Source: Prosopocoilus inquinatus | Taxonomy: Eukaryota; Arthropoda; Insecta; Coleoptera; Lucanidae | Length of the DNA stretch: 64,000 bases | Direction of reading: 5' to 3' | NCBI GenBank assembly: GCA_036172665.1 | Contig: CM069875.1 | Coordinates: 13,224,001 to 13,288,000, forward strand | Shown: piece after piece, positions 44,590 through 56,690 of the stretch | How the letters are laid out: every line of letters begins with the position of its first letter | Position numbering within the stretch: position 1 is the stretch's first letter | Program-made: the position numbers and the translations under genes | Notes under the pieces: model-generated | Databases searched by the model: none | Seen by the model: the letters and a program-made list of their open reading frames with translations, nothing else | What the model was told of the DNA's origin: nothing

Positions 44590-45003
44590 TTGGAAAATTA
44601 TTTGCAGGAGAAGTATTCAGAACTAAATGACGATGAAATCGGCCGTATCTGTGCGGAAATAAGTAAACTGTTCCTACCCAATTTTAATAAGAGATTGAAG
44701 GCGGTGTGTCACAATAAAACTAATTTTAAGAAGACATACAAAGAATGGTTGGACGGCGAATTTACTATTACTTTTGACTCACAATCAGCGCAAGTGAATT
44801 ATTTGCAGAGAAGTAGCAGACCCCTCGAGAATTTTGAAGATTGTGGTTCTAAAGCAAAAAAATATAAAGTAAATGACTTTAGAGTTTCACACTCTCAGGT
44901 TCTTATTGATGCTGCTGCTTCATCGTCATTTGAAAATCAAAAACAATTGTCTTTCGAACTCGATGCTGCTTTGGAATTAATTGTTTTTATTCTTTGTGGA
45001 TAG
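44590..45003 (+). CDS. Hypothetical protein of the CACAGTGG element
   Basis: A 137-codon frame beginning LENYLQEKYSELNDDEIG (first codon TTG, no ATG at the start). It has an acidic helical N-terminal part, then KTYKEWLDGEF and a basic SRPLENFEDCGSKAKKYKV. I recognise no enzyme motif. A related, broken frame is found in the other CACAGTGG element (48295-48730), sharing the W-L-x2-F and F-x-N-F-E-x2-S pattern. It may be the N-terminal exon of a transposase whose remainder is lost, or an accessory DNA-binding protein. Confidence 0.5.
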   Translation: MENYLQEKYSELNDDEIGRICAEISKLFLPNFNKRLKAVCHNKTNFKKTYKEWLDGEFTITFDSQSAQVNYLQRSSRPLENFEDCGSKAKKYKVNDFRVSHSQVLIDAAASSSFENQKQLSFELDAALELIVFILCG

Positions 45004-45825
45004 TAATCTTAAAATGCCAGAATTTCACTAAATTTCTGTGAATTGATACGTATGTAGACACAATCACGATTCCACTGACAAAATTATTATTGTAACCCTA
45101 CTTAGATCATAAAAAAATCAAGTTCATTGTTCGCATTATGCAAATAAGTCGTTTTACAGTTTCAATTCAAGGTTAAATGTTCTTGTTTTGTGTTTTTCCT
45201 TCAAAAGTCTATTGCTGTTGTGACGCATTCAATTATTCCAGTGACCACCAACAAGTTTAAATGTGAATTTTTTATCCATTTGATATCAAAAACTACACAG
45301 GTTAGACCCCCTTATGTCTACACTTATTTGATTTGTTTTTATCTGTGTTTAACGGGTCGGACACTTACTCTGAATCACCCTGTATAAATTCATGTGCGTA
45401 GTCACTTTCATAATTAACATACCTTAAAATATAAATAACTTTCCATGCTATTTTCATTACTTTTTTACTTATTCTTCCAGAATTAAAAGAAAGTTGGCAA
45501 AATCTAAAAGCATTGTCGTTTCCAGCGCAGCGTTAAATTCACTTAAAAATAAATGATCCCTTTAAAAAATCGATGAGTAAATTTTTAAAAATTTCGTCCA
45601 AATTTAGGTAGTCCGATAAATTTTTTGAAACTTTGAGAAACTTTCAAAAAAGAATTTTTTTATAAGGTGTAATCATTTTAATTTTACTCCAAGTGCAGAA
45701 CGTTTTCATGTACCTATTACAAAGTAACAGTGAGGAGCTCTGTTAGCTTCCTTGATTCAACAAATCATGTTTGTACGGACCGCTGGTGCTATTTTTCGCA
45801 TCTCTATTCAATTTCGTATTCAATA

Positions 45826-46461
45826 TACAAGCTGTTTCAAATTCGACCCTCACTTGGGATCTCGCTCATTTGAAGAGATAGACGATAGGTTTAGATTTGG
45901 AAAAGTTGCTAAATTTAATGAACATTGATAATCCGCAGAGAAAAAGTTTCTATATTAACTCTTATTCGAAATAATTGTAAAAAAAAGAAAAATGTGTCAT
46001 TTTCTTGTTTTATCTCTATCTTCTTTATTTAAAGAGATATCAAAAAAATAAAAATATTTCCTTAAGAAACTTCTCAATTCTCTACACAGTGTATTTTTCT
46101 ATAACACGTTTCGTCAAATTGATACCATCATCAAGTTCATTTTTTCTTATGGCGCTTATATTGAAATTTAGTGGCAAGAGAACCTACTTATTATGTCGAT
46201 TACGGCAACGTAGCACGTGTTATAAAAATTCTTTAAAACAAGGCCAGAATGAAAATGTTTAATGTGAGAAGATAGAGGCAAAATAAGAAAATGATAATTT
46301 TTCTCTTTTTTTTAGAATTACTTCGAATAAGAATTAACATTTTTTCTCTCCGGATATTAAAGCTCATGAAATGTAACAACTTTTCCAAATTTAAACCTAC
46401 CAACTATCTCTTCAAATAAGCGAGATCCCCATGGTGAGAGTTGAATTTGAAACAACCTGTA
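45826..46461. mobile_element. Foldback MITE, ~636 bp, in the right arm of the CACAGTGG element
   Basis: Ends TACAAGCTGTTTCAAATTC and the complement of TACAGGTTGTTTCAAATTC, with arms of ~150-250 bp. It lies in the sequence that pairs with ATATATATTAATTGAATACG of the left arm, showing it arrived later. Confidence 0.78.
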
Positions 46462-46839
46462 TATCGCATGCGGTTGATTGCGGCCGTGAAATTTTTAGGG
46501 TAGTTAGATAAATATTATAGCTTTTAGAAAAACGATATTACAGACCGTTGAAAAGTGAAGCTTTTTTTGTATGCTTACTAAAAATTCGCATTACGCCCAG
46601 AAATCTTATTTCGGCTTAATTATCACGTCTAAGTTTCTTTAAAGAGTAACTTATTTTTTTACAAAAAGCTAGTTAGTATGTACTAACCAAATATAAAAAA
46701 ATCCACGAAGCTGACGGAATTATACAAAATTACTCTTTTTAAGGCAGATTCTACGACTAAAGTAATGTAAGAAAAGTCAGTTAGATCAATGAACTTATCC
46801 CCTTGTGAAATCATTTTTTTTCCACCTCGGCCCACTGTG

Positions 46840-47327
46840 CGCTGTCATCTTGTATTCCAGTATGCATCGGCATGACGGCTGAATTGCTCTCGCTATGGCG
46901 TTTCACCTGAGATAGTATACGACGGGTTTACCTCTACGCGAACGGTTTCATTCATCGTAGCGCCGCCATCTTGGATTCCATGGCGTCTATATGACGGTTG
47001 AGTTGCCTTCTCCCAGGTGTTTTATTTGATACCAGACACGACGGGTTTTACGTCGACGCGGATGCTTTCGACTTCGCACCGCCACCATCTTGGATTCCCA
47101 AATTGCGTCGACACGTCGGTCAAGTTGTTCTCTCCCAGACGTTTAATTTCACACTCCACACGACGGGTTTACGTCGACGCGTACGTTTTCGACATCGCAC
47201 CGCCGCCATCTTGGATTCCAAGATAGCATCGATATGACGTTGAGTTGCCTTCTCCCAGGTGTTCTATTTGATACCCCACACGACGGGTTTACGTCGACGT
47301 GGAAGCTTTCAACTTCGCACCGCCACA
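46840..47327. repeat. Satellite region 2, ~121 bp units
   Basis: Four units start with (CAC)ACGACGGGTTT at about 46921, 47037, 47159 and 47279. Each contains TCGCACCGCC, CCATCTTGGATTCC and CTCTCCCAGACGTTTAAT blocks. This is the cleanest part of the satellite. Confidence 0.88.
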
Positions 47328-48937
47328 CAGTGGAACGAGCCAATGTAATCAGGCGGACATGCAATCAAAATATGAAATTTTGAATTAAAAATATTGAATG
47401 AAACTTTCATAATTTTGACTATATTCTGCATATTATAGTAAAATTTCAGGTCTGTAGGACTGCTGTATTTCATTTTATAGCACTTCAAAGTAGACCGTGC
47501 TTGCTCTTGAAAATAACTAGTACTTTTAACGCAGGGTTTAAATAGGGTTTTCAGACGGATACAAAAGAAAAAATCGGCTGAATCTTAAATTATTATATTT
47601 TTACATATTTTCTCGTCTTTTTGATGCAAAAATAAACAATATTTCTTAAAGATTGTATTTGTTATGAATATTCAAAGTCAATCACTTTTAATTTTTTCAT
47701 TTTCAACTTTGACCGTAAAAATAGTAAAACGCCCACATATGCCCGCTGTTTTGCTATCACAGTATGAAATTATGATACTTCTACATTATTTTTATGGAAT
47801 AATATTTTGCGACTTTTTGCGACCTTCGGAGTTAATCCACATTAATCGTGCGTCAACACAATACTTTTAGTGGTTAATCTTAAATTCTGCTTAAAAATGT
47901 TGCTGTATGAGGTGGTACATTTTAGTTTAACATTTTTCTCAGATCAATTATTATCAAGTTTTATTATTTTTTGAAAAATTATTGTTAACCTTTAAATATC
48001 AATTAGCTGGCATCAAATTAATGTTTCCATACATCATTAAGAAGATTATTGTGATACTTCTTAATAATGGGTTGTTTGTTGGAAATTGGATTTATAGACT
48101 GATACTTGATTTCTCAGAAATATTAACTCCTCCTTTTAATTGTGCATTGATTGGAAATAACCAATTGAATGTTTGTTGATATTATTTGACCAATCATTGT
48201 CGTTTCTATTATCTTATTTTCCTAATCCGTATAACTTGTGGTAAGCTTTAAATAATTGAGAATGAAGAAATTACGCATTTGAAATCAGTAACTGATGAAT
48301 ACGAGTACTATCAACGTTGTGTGGGTGTTTAGAAATGTGAATATTTCTAAAGTTGTATACACCGAAATGGAAAATTTCAATACAAATAAAGACATTTATG
48401 TTTTCATAAAACATAAAAATTTTAACTTTAGTGATGTAAATAATATAACTGATGTTCTGTGTGATGAATTATCTGAATTTAATTTGAATTTATTTCGTGA
48501 AAAAATTAGAAAATTGCGCTAAACTTAAAGATAAATGGAACGCAGCTTTCCGCAATGAAGAAATATTCCGCAGTCAAAATCAAACGTGGCTGAACAGTAA
48601 GTTTGAATTACCACAACAAGTTATAAGTGAAATTGAAGATGAACATTTGTTATTCGAACCAGTACCTTCAACGTTTAAAAATTTCGAAAGCCTTAGTGAG
48701 CGACAGAAAACGACGATCCAGTTATTTTGACAATATGTGGTTTACATCAAGAATACAAAATTTCAGATATGTCCAAGGATGCCAAAGCACTGTTAAAAGA
48801 AATGTCTTAACTTAGAGTAAAGAATGTGTACGTAAAAATTCTAAAATGAATAACAATACTTTATACATGTGAACTGAAAATTCATTATCATTTGCTATTA
48901 ATTTTTAAAATAAACAATTTTTTTTCAAGGTATTATT
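47328..48937. mobile_element. Second CACAGTGG element, decayed
   Basis: It starts ACACAGTGGAACGAGCC at the same satellite position (after GCACCGCC) as the element at 43922. The right boundary is where satellite sequence resumes (TCCAAGATGG). No matching right terminal repeat is seen, so the end is eroded. Confidence 0.6.
48295..48730 (+). pseudogene. Hypothetical protein related to that at 44590-45003, frameshifted
   Basis: Two overlapping frames: one with NITDVLCDELSEFNLNLF, the next with KDKWNAAFRNEEIFRSQ, TWLNSKFELPQQ and FKNFESLSERQK. Aligned by eye they follow the same order as the 44590 protein (C-x-E-[IL]-S, W-L-x2-F, F-x-N-F-E). One frameshift near 48500 separates them. Function unknown. 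Confidence 0.5.
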
Positions 48938-49500
48938 AAAAGTCCAAGATGGTGTCGATATGACGACGAGCTCGTCTCCCACGCGTTTTATATGATACCA
49001 GACACGACGGGTTTACGTCGACGTGGATGCTTTCGACTTCGCACCACCATTATCTTGGAATCCAAGATGGCGTCGAGACGATTGTCAAGTTGCTTTCTCC
49101 CAGACGTTTAACTTGACACCCCACACGACGGTTTTACGTCGACGCGGACACTTTCGACTTCGCACCGCAACCATCTTGGATTTCAAGATGACGTCGATAT
49201 CACGGCCGAGTTGCCCTCGCACAGACGTTTAATTTAATATCGACGTGGACGCTTTCGATATCGTACCGCCGCCAGCTTGGATTCCAAGATAGTGTCGACA
49301 TGACGGCTGAGCTTCCTTCTCCCAAACGTTTAATTTGACACCCCAGATGACAGGTTTACATCGATGCGGACATTTTCGACGTCGCACTGCCGCCATCTTG
49401 GAAACCAAGATGGCGTCGACATGGTGTCCGAGTTGCTCTCACGACGACGTTTTATTTGATACGCTGCACGACGGGTTTACCGTTACGCGAACGGTTTAAT
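48938..49500. repeat. Satellite region 3, ~120 bp units
   Basis: Units near 49005, 49127, 49250 (shortened), 49350 and 49468. CCATCTTGG and CCAAGATGGCGTCGA lie back to back in most. Confidence 0.87.
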
Positions 49501-51770
49501 CCGTGGTATTTTTTTCTAAGCAGAAAATCGGCCATTTTTGAAAAGGTGGTGCAAAACATTTTCCCCCGGGCATCACAGTGCTAAACCGACGCCGCCATCG
49601 GTTTCTTCAGTCTTTTCGACAAAACTCTAGCGAAAGTTTCGTTTCGATACGACCGCGTTTAAAGGGCGTAAAAAAAATCCCGAATAGCTCTCTGCAAAGT
49701 CGGAGTAATCCGCTCCCAGTGCCGCCACGTGACCCGCGATCGCCTCGAAACGGGCATCAAAAATCGTCCGATGGTTTAATCTAGAATGCTTATTTACGGA
49801 TTTGTACAAAAACTCCTCTATTTCCTGCAATTTGTAAAAAAAAAAACATGCAAAAAAGGGTGATTCTGGGACATTTCGATACCCGGGCGAAAATCAAAAA
49901 TCGACAAAGACCATGACCTGCGAATATCCCATAGCTGATTTTTCGCTAATACCTGTGGTATGAGCCCCCCTATTCGATAAGTGCACTTCTTGCTTAAGAC
50001 CCTCTTATATTATAATCACCTTAAGGGCAGATATGACCTTTAAAACAAAGTAAAGGAAAAAAAATACTTTTTTAAAATTCTTTTAAAAAAGTTAGTCAGA
50101 AAAAAATAGAGAAAACCAATTTCGAATTAGGAATTTCCCTAATTTCTTTTAAATCTTTAAATTTTTAAGAAATTTTAGCGTTATGTGGCGTTCTATGAAC
50201 CAAATTGCTCTCATGATGACGTTTCATTTGATATTCCGTACGGCGGGTTCATCTTTACGTGAACGGTTTCATGCCTGGTATGGTAGGGCCACCGTATTGG
50301 ATTCTAAGATGGCGCCTATTGAGTTCGAGGGGACGCCCGAGATGGAATTCTCGGCGCACGTAATCCTCTCCCACACCTTCGCCATTACCTGAAAAGAAAA
50401 TTGTTTCACCGCTGACCGCCCGAACCACGACATCGATCACACGACTTTAAAAAATCGCCGCTCTCCGGTCCGAAGACCGAACCCTAAAGTGACGCCCTCG
50501 ATGTGGGTTTAAGATCTCCTCTGACCCCTTCGACGCCCGAAATATCAGAAATTTCTTTATATTTCGAAAAAGCGATTTTTTTTCCGCGCCGACCCCGAAA
50601 GCGGGGCGGCTTCATCGCTCCCCCGTCGGAGTTGAGAGAGTTCCATTGAAGTGAAATCGGCGTTGAAAGACGCGCGTCGACGCTTTCGACGCTGACGGAA
50701 AGCACGATCATCTGCCTCAAATGATCCCGCGTCCAAAAGGAAAAAACGCCGATTTTTTTGATGATTTTGTATTCTCCCATTTAAAATACACGGGACTGCA
50801 CGTTTCCATTGGGGGGCGTCCCTATTTTTTGCTATCAGGCAAAGGCGAACGGGGATGCGGGGCCTTGCAGAGGAAGGACGGAGGAAGGTCCATGTCGAGT
50901 TTCAAGTCTACAGCTTTTTGACTTTTTTTTTAAAGGCTCCCGAAAATTCTTAAAATTTCTTCCGGAGCGCAGGGCTGTACCGGCTCCCGCAGGCCTCCGA
51001 TCGCCTCGCGAAGCGTAGCATTCCTTGTACTTTTATACCCTACAATAACGTGTGGCTCCGGTAATCGGGCCCCGCCAAAGCGCCCGAAAAAAATAAGCCC
51101 GCGGATCTTGCAAAACGAGCTCCCTTTGAAAAATCGCAAATCGTTGGGTACCCGAACGGCCGCTGCAGCGAATGAGAGAGTTTAATCAAGTTCTGAGGTA
51201 ACATTTTCGAGAAAGTTCAAAAATCTCGGTTTTCAATGGCCCCTCCGGTTCCAGGACCGTACTCGGACTCGATCGCCGGCGGAAGAGAAGCCCCTCACAT
51301 CCCCGCCTATGCTCCAAATTTCATCCTGATCGGATGAAAAATACGGGCGTTGGAATTTTTTGATAGTCGAAAAACGGCCGTTTTCGAAAGAGGGGGTACA
51401 AAATCTTCGCCCCCCGGGGTCGGATCGCTAAACGGCCGCCGTCACGGAATTCTTCGGACCAAGCGATGCCGAGAAACTAATTTCGATTCGATCGCGTTTA
51501 AGAGGCGAATAAAATTATTCTTCCGGCTCTTGCAAGGTCGCATCCGCGCAGGAATCCGCCCCTGGCGCCGCCACGTGACCCGCGAATGTATAAAAAATAT
51601 GCAAAAAGAGGCAAAAAAGTGTATTTCTCCGGAGGCATTTCGGCATCGGGCCGAAAATCAAAAATAGACGAAGCAGGCGACCTGCGTCTCCGAATATCCC
51701 ATTTATTCGGATGATTTTTCGTTATAACGTACGGTGCGGACGTCCTAATTGGGAAATTAGCTTAAAAATT
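49501..51770. repeat. Satellite region 4, large modules
   Basis: Modules at 49510-50010 and 51360-51760 share GGCCATTTTTGAAA, GGTACAAAATCTT, CGATCGCGTTTAA, CACGTGACCCGCGA and CGAATATCCCAT blocks with 41770-42260 and 43010-43470. A GC-richer stretch at 50300-51350 includes GGTTCCAGGACCG, also at 42990. No believable gene, although several frames of 60-105 codons exist. Confidence 0.75.
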
Positions 51771-52507
51771 TCTTTATATATAATTTACACCTTTGGCTTC
51801 GTAATTAATAAGAATTATTTCACAAAATGCAACTTTATTGTTAATTAAACTCTAAATTTATCAAACCACCATTTATAAAATGTCTGTGTTAATCTGTTTC
51901 CTAGTTTTGTTTTTAATTAGTAGGTGGTGTACAACGACATGAAAACCCGTTTTTGGGCATTAAAAGAAAAAATAAAATAGCCATAACTTTAAAGTGACTA
52001 CATTTTTTTAAATAGTTGTTTATTGTAAAGCAATGTTCAGTTAACTCATAAATGCTTCAACTTTGAATTTGAAACGTAAAATATTACTACAAGGAGTAAC
52101 TTTTGCTTGCTCATTAATTTCATTTTAAACTCTTGTAACTTTATAGTTATTGATTTTTTACCAAAAATTTATTAAGAAAAAAGCTTTAATTTGATCTCCC
52201 CTTGCTACCCTTTTAATCTCTTCCCTAGGTTATGAGACAACCAGTATAGAATAACGCAATTATAGATATTTGTCTTATTTTTCTGTTAAAAAATAGGTTG
52301 GTTATGTACAGTACATTGAATATATATAAATTATTTTAAATTAAGTTAAATTTTTATATCCATTTTGTGTTATATTATTGTTGTACTTCACAAAATTAAT
52401 CGTCTACAATAATTTAAAACAATACTATTTACTTCGGAAATTCACACAAAGTTCACATAAATAGTACAGGTTTCGGTGAAAAGCGAATGAAAGAACCGCG
52501 TAACATA
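51771..52507. other. Non-coding AT-rich stretch
   Basis: No gene or repeat recognised. Confidence 0.4.
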
Positions 52508-53229
52508 CCGTATGTCCGTCTCATTTTAGGGCATAGGAACTAACATGGGATAACAGAAAATAATTTATATTATTTATACATTGCAGTCGGAAGGACTTTG
52601 GCATTTGAAGTATTTTGATATTAAATGCATGACACTTTAACTGTCAATTACTTAAAAATAATGAAAAATGGAAATAATTTTCATTTTGCACGCTTAACAA
52701 TCTGACCAGAAACGAAAAATAAGCCATGTGTGTGGCCAGGTAGTTAGTGGCGAAGTTGCTACGTATTTTGTCGTTTTCTCGTCACACGTTCAAATCCGAA
52801 GCATGTTAATATTTTTCTAATTAAATAAAGTGTGTGAAAAAAAGGAAGAAGAAACTTGTTCTGATACATTTTAGAAAACAAATTCAAGCTTTAAAAAAAA
52901 TTATGAAAAAAAAACCTGGTCTGGGTTTAACACCATAACCTGACAGTTACGTAATTCGATCAATCTTGACACTACCCACTTGAACGCGAGAATCATTTAC
53001 TTTGATTAAAACACATTCTTAAGGCAAAATATAAAAATTTAATTGCTTTTTTTATTTACAAAAAATTAACAGCTAAAATTCAGCAAATTTGATATTAAAA
53101 TGTTTTAAATTTTATGGTCTTTCAGACTATATCCTATGTACTCATATAAATTTATTCAGGTAGATAATATAAAGCGATTTCTGTTCCTCTATGTTAATCG
53201 CTATGTCGTAATATCAGACGGACATACGG
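52508..53229. mobile_element. Non-autonomous element with TA target site, 722 bp
   Basis: Ends CCGTATGTCCGTCTCAT and the complement of CCGTATGTCCGTCTGAT, with inner similarity over ~60 bp (AACAGAAA, TTTATATTAT). TA on both sides fits Tc1/mariner-type insertion. No transposase. Confidence 0.8.
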
Positions 53230-54139
53230 TATAGAAATTAACGTAAAAACATGACAAGAGCACAAAGATGACATCACAGTCCCCCTCTGACGTTTTTCCC
53301 GCAGAAGTTACGTGGCAACCGATTAGTTTGACAACCTTGAGTCAGTACCGCAGAAGTGACACTGTCATTATTTTTTTCATGTCAGATTTTGGCTTCCATC
53401 AAAATACATGCACGTAACTTAACGAAAAAGAAGCATAGTCTTCTAGAGTCTAAAAAGATCGTGAACGGCTGTACACCTCGCTGTATTTCTAGTTTACTAT
53501 TTTACTTTTCCCATTAACATTAAAAAAATATTTTATCAATATCAGCTGCATTTGTTAATAAAAGACATTGATCTCTTACTGGACTGCGTGTAACTGTTCT
53601 TTCCATTCTTTTTTTTATATGATGAAAAAAGCACGTAATGTTAATTCTGATTGTGTCAGATATCACTTCCGCAAAACAAAATTCTTTTAATGTTACCTCA
53701 TCTGTCTATATAAATTTCGCTTACATCCATTTCTTCTCTTGATTTCTTCTGTAGCTCTTGCGCAAGCTCGACAACTTATGATTTACTTATCCTCTCAAGC
53801 GTTCGTCGTGTTATTTCAAGAAAATAAGGCATCTTAAAAGAATTACGATTTTTTGCAGCTCGCGACGCACCCAGTAAACATTACATAAGCTCTTACTTTC
53901 ATTTCGTTCAGAACGTATAAACGATTGCTGTGACCTATTGGTGTAAATTGTGCTTTTGCCGACTTGATGCGAAGGCGGAAATATTTTTCCGTTCGATGCA
54001 TTGTAGTTGTCAGCAAGTGAATTTATTCCTACCTTGTTTCGATCATATAGGTAGTGAGGTTTTATTTGGCAGTAATTTTTTCTCTAAAATTTCTTGAAAT
54101 TGCTATAAAATATTATTACGACAAGGAAGGGAATTTAGT
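53230..54139. other. Non-coding stretch
   Basis: Nothing recognised. Confidence 0.4.
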
Positions 54140-54500
54140 TTGATTGAAGTAAGGGTACCGATACCAGATAATTTTCCTACCCGGGTACCCGTTACGGATA
54201 CTCGGGTAGTTACCCGTTAAGTACCCGGGTACCCGATAAGTACCGTATATCCGTTAACTATATACTTGGATATTGATATTGAAAAATTAATACAGAATTA
54301 TCTAAAATAACTCAACAAAATTTAAGCGAAATGTGATGAAGGTCACGTCATGCGAAATTTAAAGGCCACTCTGTCGTTGGGCACTTTCTGAATTTCGGGT
54401 ATCGGGTAATTATCGGGTATCGGGTAATGGGTATTCATAAAGGGGAACCGGTTCCATTTAAATAAACGGGTACAAGAGTACCCGTCGTCATCCCTAGAAT
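54140..54500. repeat. Cluster of GGGTACCCG-type palindromes
   Basis: Many copies of ACCCGGGTACCCG, CGGGTAGTTACCCG, TCGGGTATCGGGTAAT and variants at 54150-54250 and 54405-54495, in opposite orientation around a central AT-rich part. This may be a degenerate foldback of ~350 bp. Confidence 0.65.
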
Positions 54501-54569
54501 GAAGTAATTAGTGCAAAGGTGTACAAAATACCGAATAGACACTGGTGAATGTCGCCTTGCGCTCGCTTA

Positions 54570-54818
54570 GGGTACGAATATGTCAAGATGTCTCGCTGTA
54601 CACCCTTGATATTTAGGTCCGGTTTGATACCACGATATCACCTCGATGTAAAACAAACGTACCTTTTTAAATGTAACTATGCATATCAAAGGTGTACTTC
54701 AAAGTGTACGATACCATTTAAACTATACATTTGGTTTACATCGATGTGATATCGCGGCAACGAGCACGACCTAAACATCGAGGGTGAACAGCAAAGCCCC
54801 TTCGGCATCTTCGTACCC
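54570..54818. mobile_element. MITE, 249 bp, TTA target site (Harbinger-like)
   Basis: Ends GGGTACGAA and TTCGTACCC with TTA on both sides (54567-54569, 54819-54821). Further inverted similarity inward (ACCCTTGATATTTAGGTC against GACCTAAACATCGAGGGT). Confidence 0.83.
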
Positions 54819-54884
54819 TTAACTAGGCATTTGGATTTTGAAACCCCCGTGTTATCCGCATTTTAATTATTATTATTCAAAAAA

Positions 54885-56285
54885 CGGACAATTTTCATTT
54901 CGAACATATTCCTATTATTTTACACAGGGTGATTCATAACTCTGATGTTTATTTTACTCGGTTAGTTTAAATGGAACACCCTATATTTTATGACTGAATT
55001 TAATAGGTCTTTGATTAAGCTTTGCAATGATATAAGGTTCAGTATGTGTTACACAACAAGCCTACACATTGTAAGCTGTCAAATTTGTAAATTCATAAAT
55101 CAGCATTTATTCCATCTCCCAATGGAATATTTTGTCTATAATTTAGTGGAATTTCATGGAAAAATCTGTACTGAGACTGTTTGTACTTTTTAGTCTGTTA
55201 AGAATTTACATTTATTTGAGCTGTGACATAAAAAACCGTATGGATACTTTTATTTAATACCACCCTAGCTCCAAGTTTTCTGATTTGTCGCAGAGTAGTA
55301 ATGGTTGGTAATTATGATCATTAACTGTGACTGAGCCCGACTTACTACATATTTACCTTCTTTGCCTTACAAATCAGGGAAATGTAGAAACACCAGTTCG
55401 CAGCAAATTCAACCGAACAATAACCGACAGATGAAAATACCATCTCTCACATACATAGAACATGCACTGGCAGTGGGGATAGAATCCACCTTGAAGACGC
55501 CACCCCCCCTCCAAATGTCAGTTCCGTTGCCTGCGAAACTCATGCAGACAGTTGATTTAAATGGGAATCAATCTCCTTGTCATAGAAAATGATGTGAAGA
55601 GCACCACGGTTATCATTTTGAAATTTTTTTATGTTGTTATTAATAAAAAAATTTCATTATGCTTTGACAGCAAGCATGGCCGCCTTGCATGGGGGACTCA
55701 TTAGGAGCAAATCCCGCTTCAATTTGTCTATCCTACTGCAATGTTAGGTTAAAAAGCGATAGTAAGATGTCGCTATTTTATATGTTGTTATTAATGTTAA
55801 TTCAGTTGTTATTATTATTATTATGGTTATAATTTTACAGTTATTTTCATTGGTATTGTTATTGTCTTTTGTTGCATTCCTTAGCGTTACTTAATCTTAC
55901 TTAAAATAATCAGGCAATGTTGGTAAAATAAAAATTAAGTATGCATATTGTCTGTTGTCATAAATCAAATCAGTGTTATTTCTGACAGACTAGAAACTAG
56001 AAACAGACTCAATATAGACTTTCTAAATAAATTCAACCATATTATACACAAATTATTCCATTAGAAGATGGAATAATGTTGTTTTATGAATTTACAAATT
56101 TGACATCTTACTCTGTGTAGGTTTGTTGTGTAACACATACCGAACCCTAGTTTAATCAAAGACCTATTAAATTCAGTAATAAAATGTAGGGCGTTCCATT
56201 TAAACTAACCAAGTAAAATAAACATCGAAGTTATGAATCACCCTATGTAAAATAATAGGAATATGTTCGAGATGGAAATTGTTTT
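54885..56285. mobile_element. Foldback element with ~250 bp arms
   Basis: Arms 54885-55150 and ~56035-56285 are reverse complements: ACAGGGTGATTCATAACT, GGAACACCCTATATTTTA, TTTGTAAATTCATAAA. The loop contains a short frame (55362-55592, unrecognised) and a hammerhead-unit fragment at 55650-55786. Confidence 0.83.
55650..55786 (+). repeat. Hammerhead-unit fragment without ribozyme
   Basis: A plus-strand piece from TTCATTATGCTTTGACAGC to GATGTCGCTATTTTAT. It ends at the same unit position as the other copies. The ribozyme part is not included. Confidence 0.82.
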
Positions 56286-56690
56286 CTGTTCCATAGAGGT
56301 TATGTAACGTTACTGTAAAATTCAAATGCCGAATTTTAATAAACATCTAATCTGTAAAACATTAAAAAATAGCATTTTTTACATTGAAATGTCAATATCT
56401 CAAAAACTATTAGGTTTAGGTACATAATATCCTTATAACAAATTTATCTACTCTTAAAGATAAATCGAAATAAACCATAATATACAGTATGTTCCCCATA
56501 AAAAAAACATAACTTTGGTCTGGCACAGCCACACTCTGTATAATTGTAAATAATTTTATATCATGCATACTACAGGTAAGTAATAGCGAAAACAGATTTT
56601 AAAAATTTGCATTAATACATCTATCTACCGAATACGCACTATTGGCCCACCCTGTACATTATTGCACTATTAGATTTCTTATTATCAATG

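Larger units (their letters stand above)
43922..46839. mobile_element. Long-TIR DNA element with CACAGTGG ends inserted in the satellite
   Basis: Ends CACAGTGGGGCCGAGATGG and the complement of CACAGTGGGCCGAGGTGG. Arms of about 600 bp run ~43922-44525 and ~45713-46839, the right arm interrupted at 45826-46461. The loop holds one frame (44590-45003). The satellite is split right after GCACCGCC. The termini recall hAT elements, but the 8 bp duplication is not clear. Confidence 0.8.

Noticed and set aside
46998..47364. Frames of 69-79 codons on both strands in the satellite
   Set aside because: They repeat with the 121 bp unit and show no protein-like conservation.
49578..51667. Frames of 60-105 codons in the large satellite modules
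   Set aside because: Shared only as DNA repeats; frames differ between module copies.
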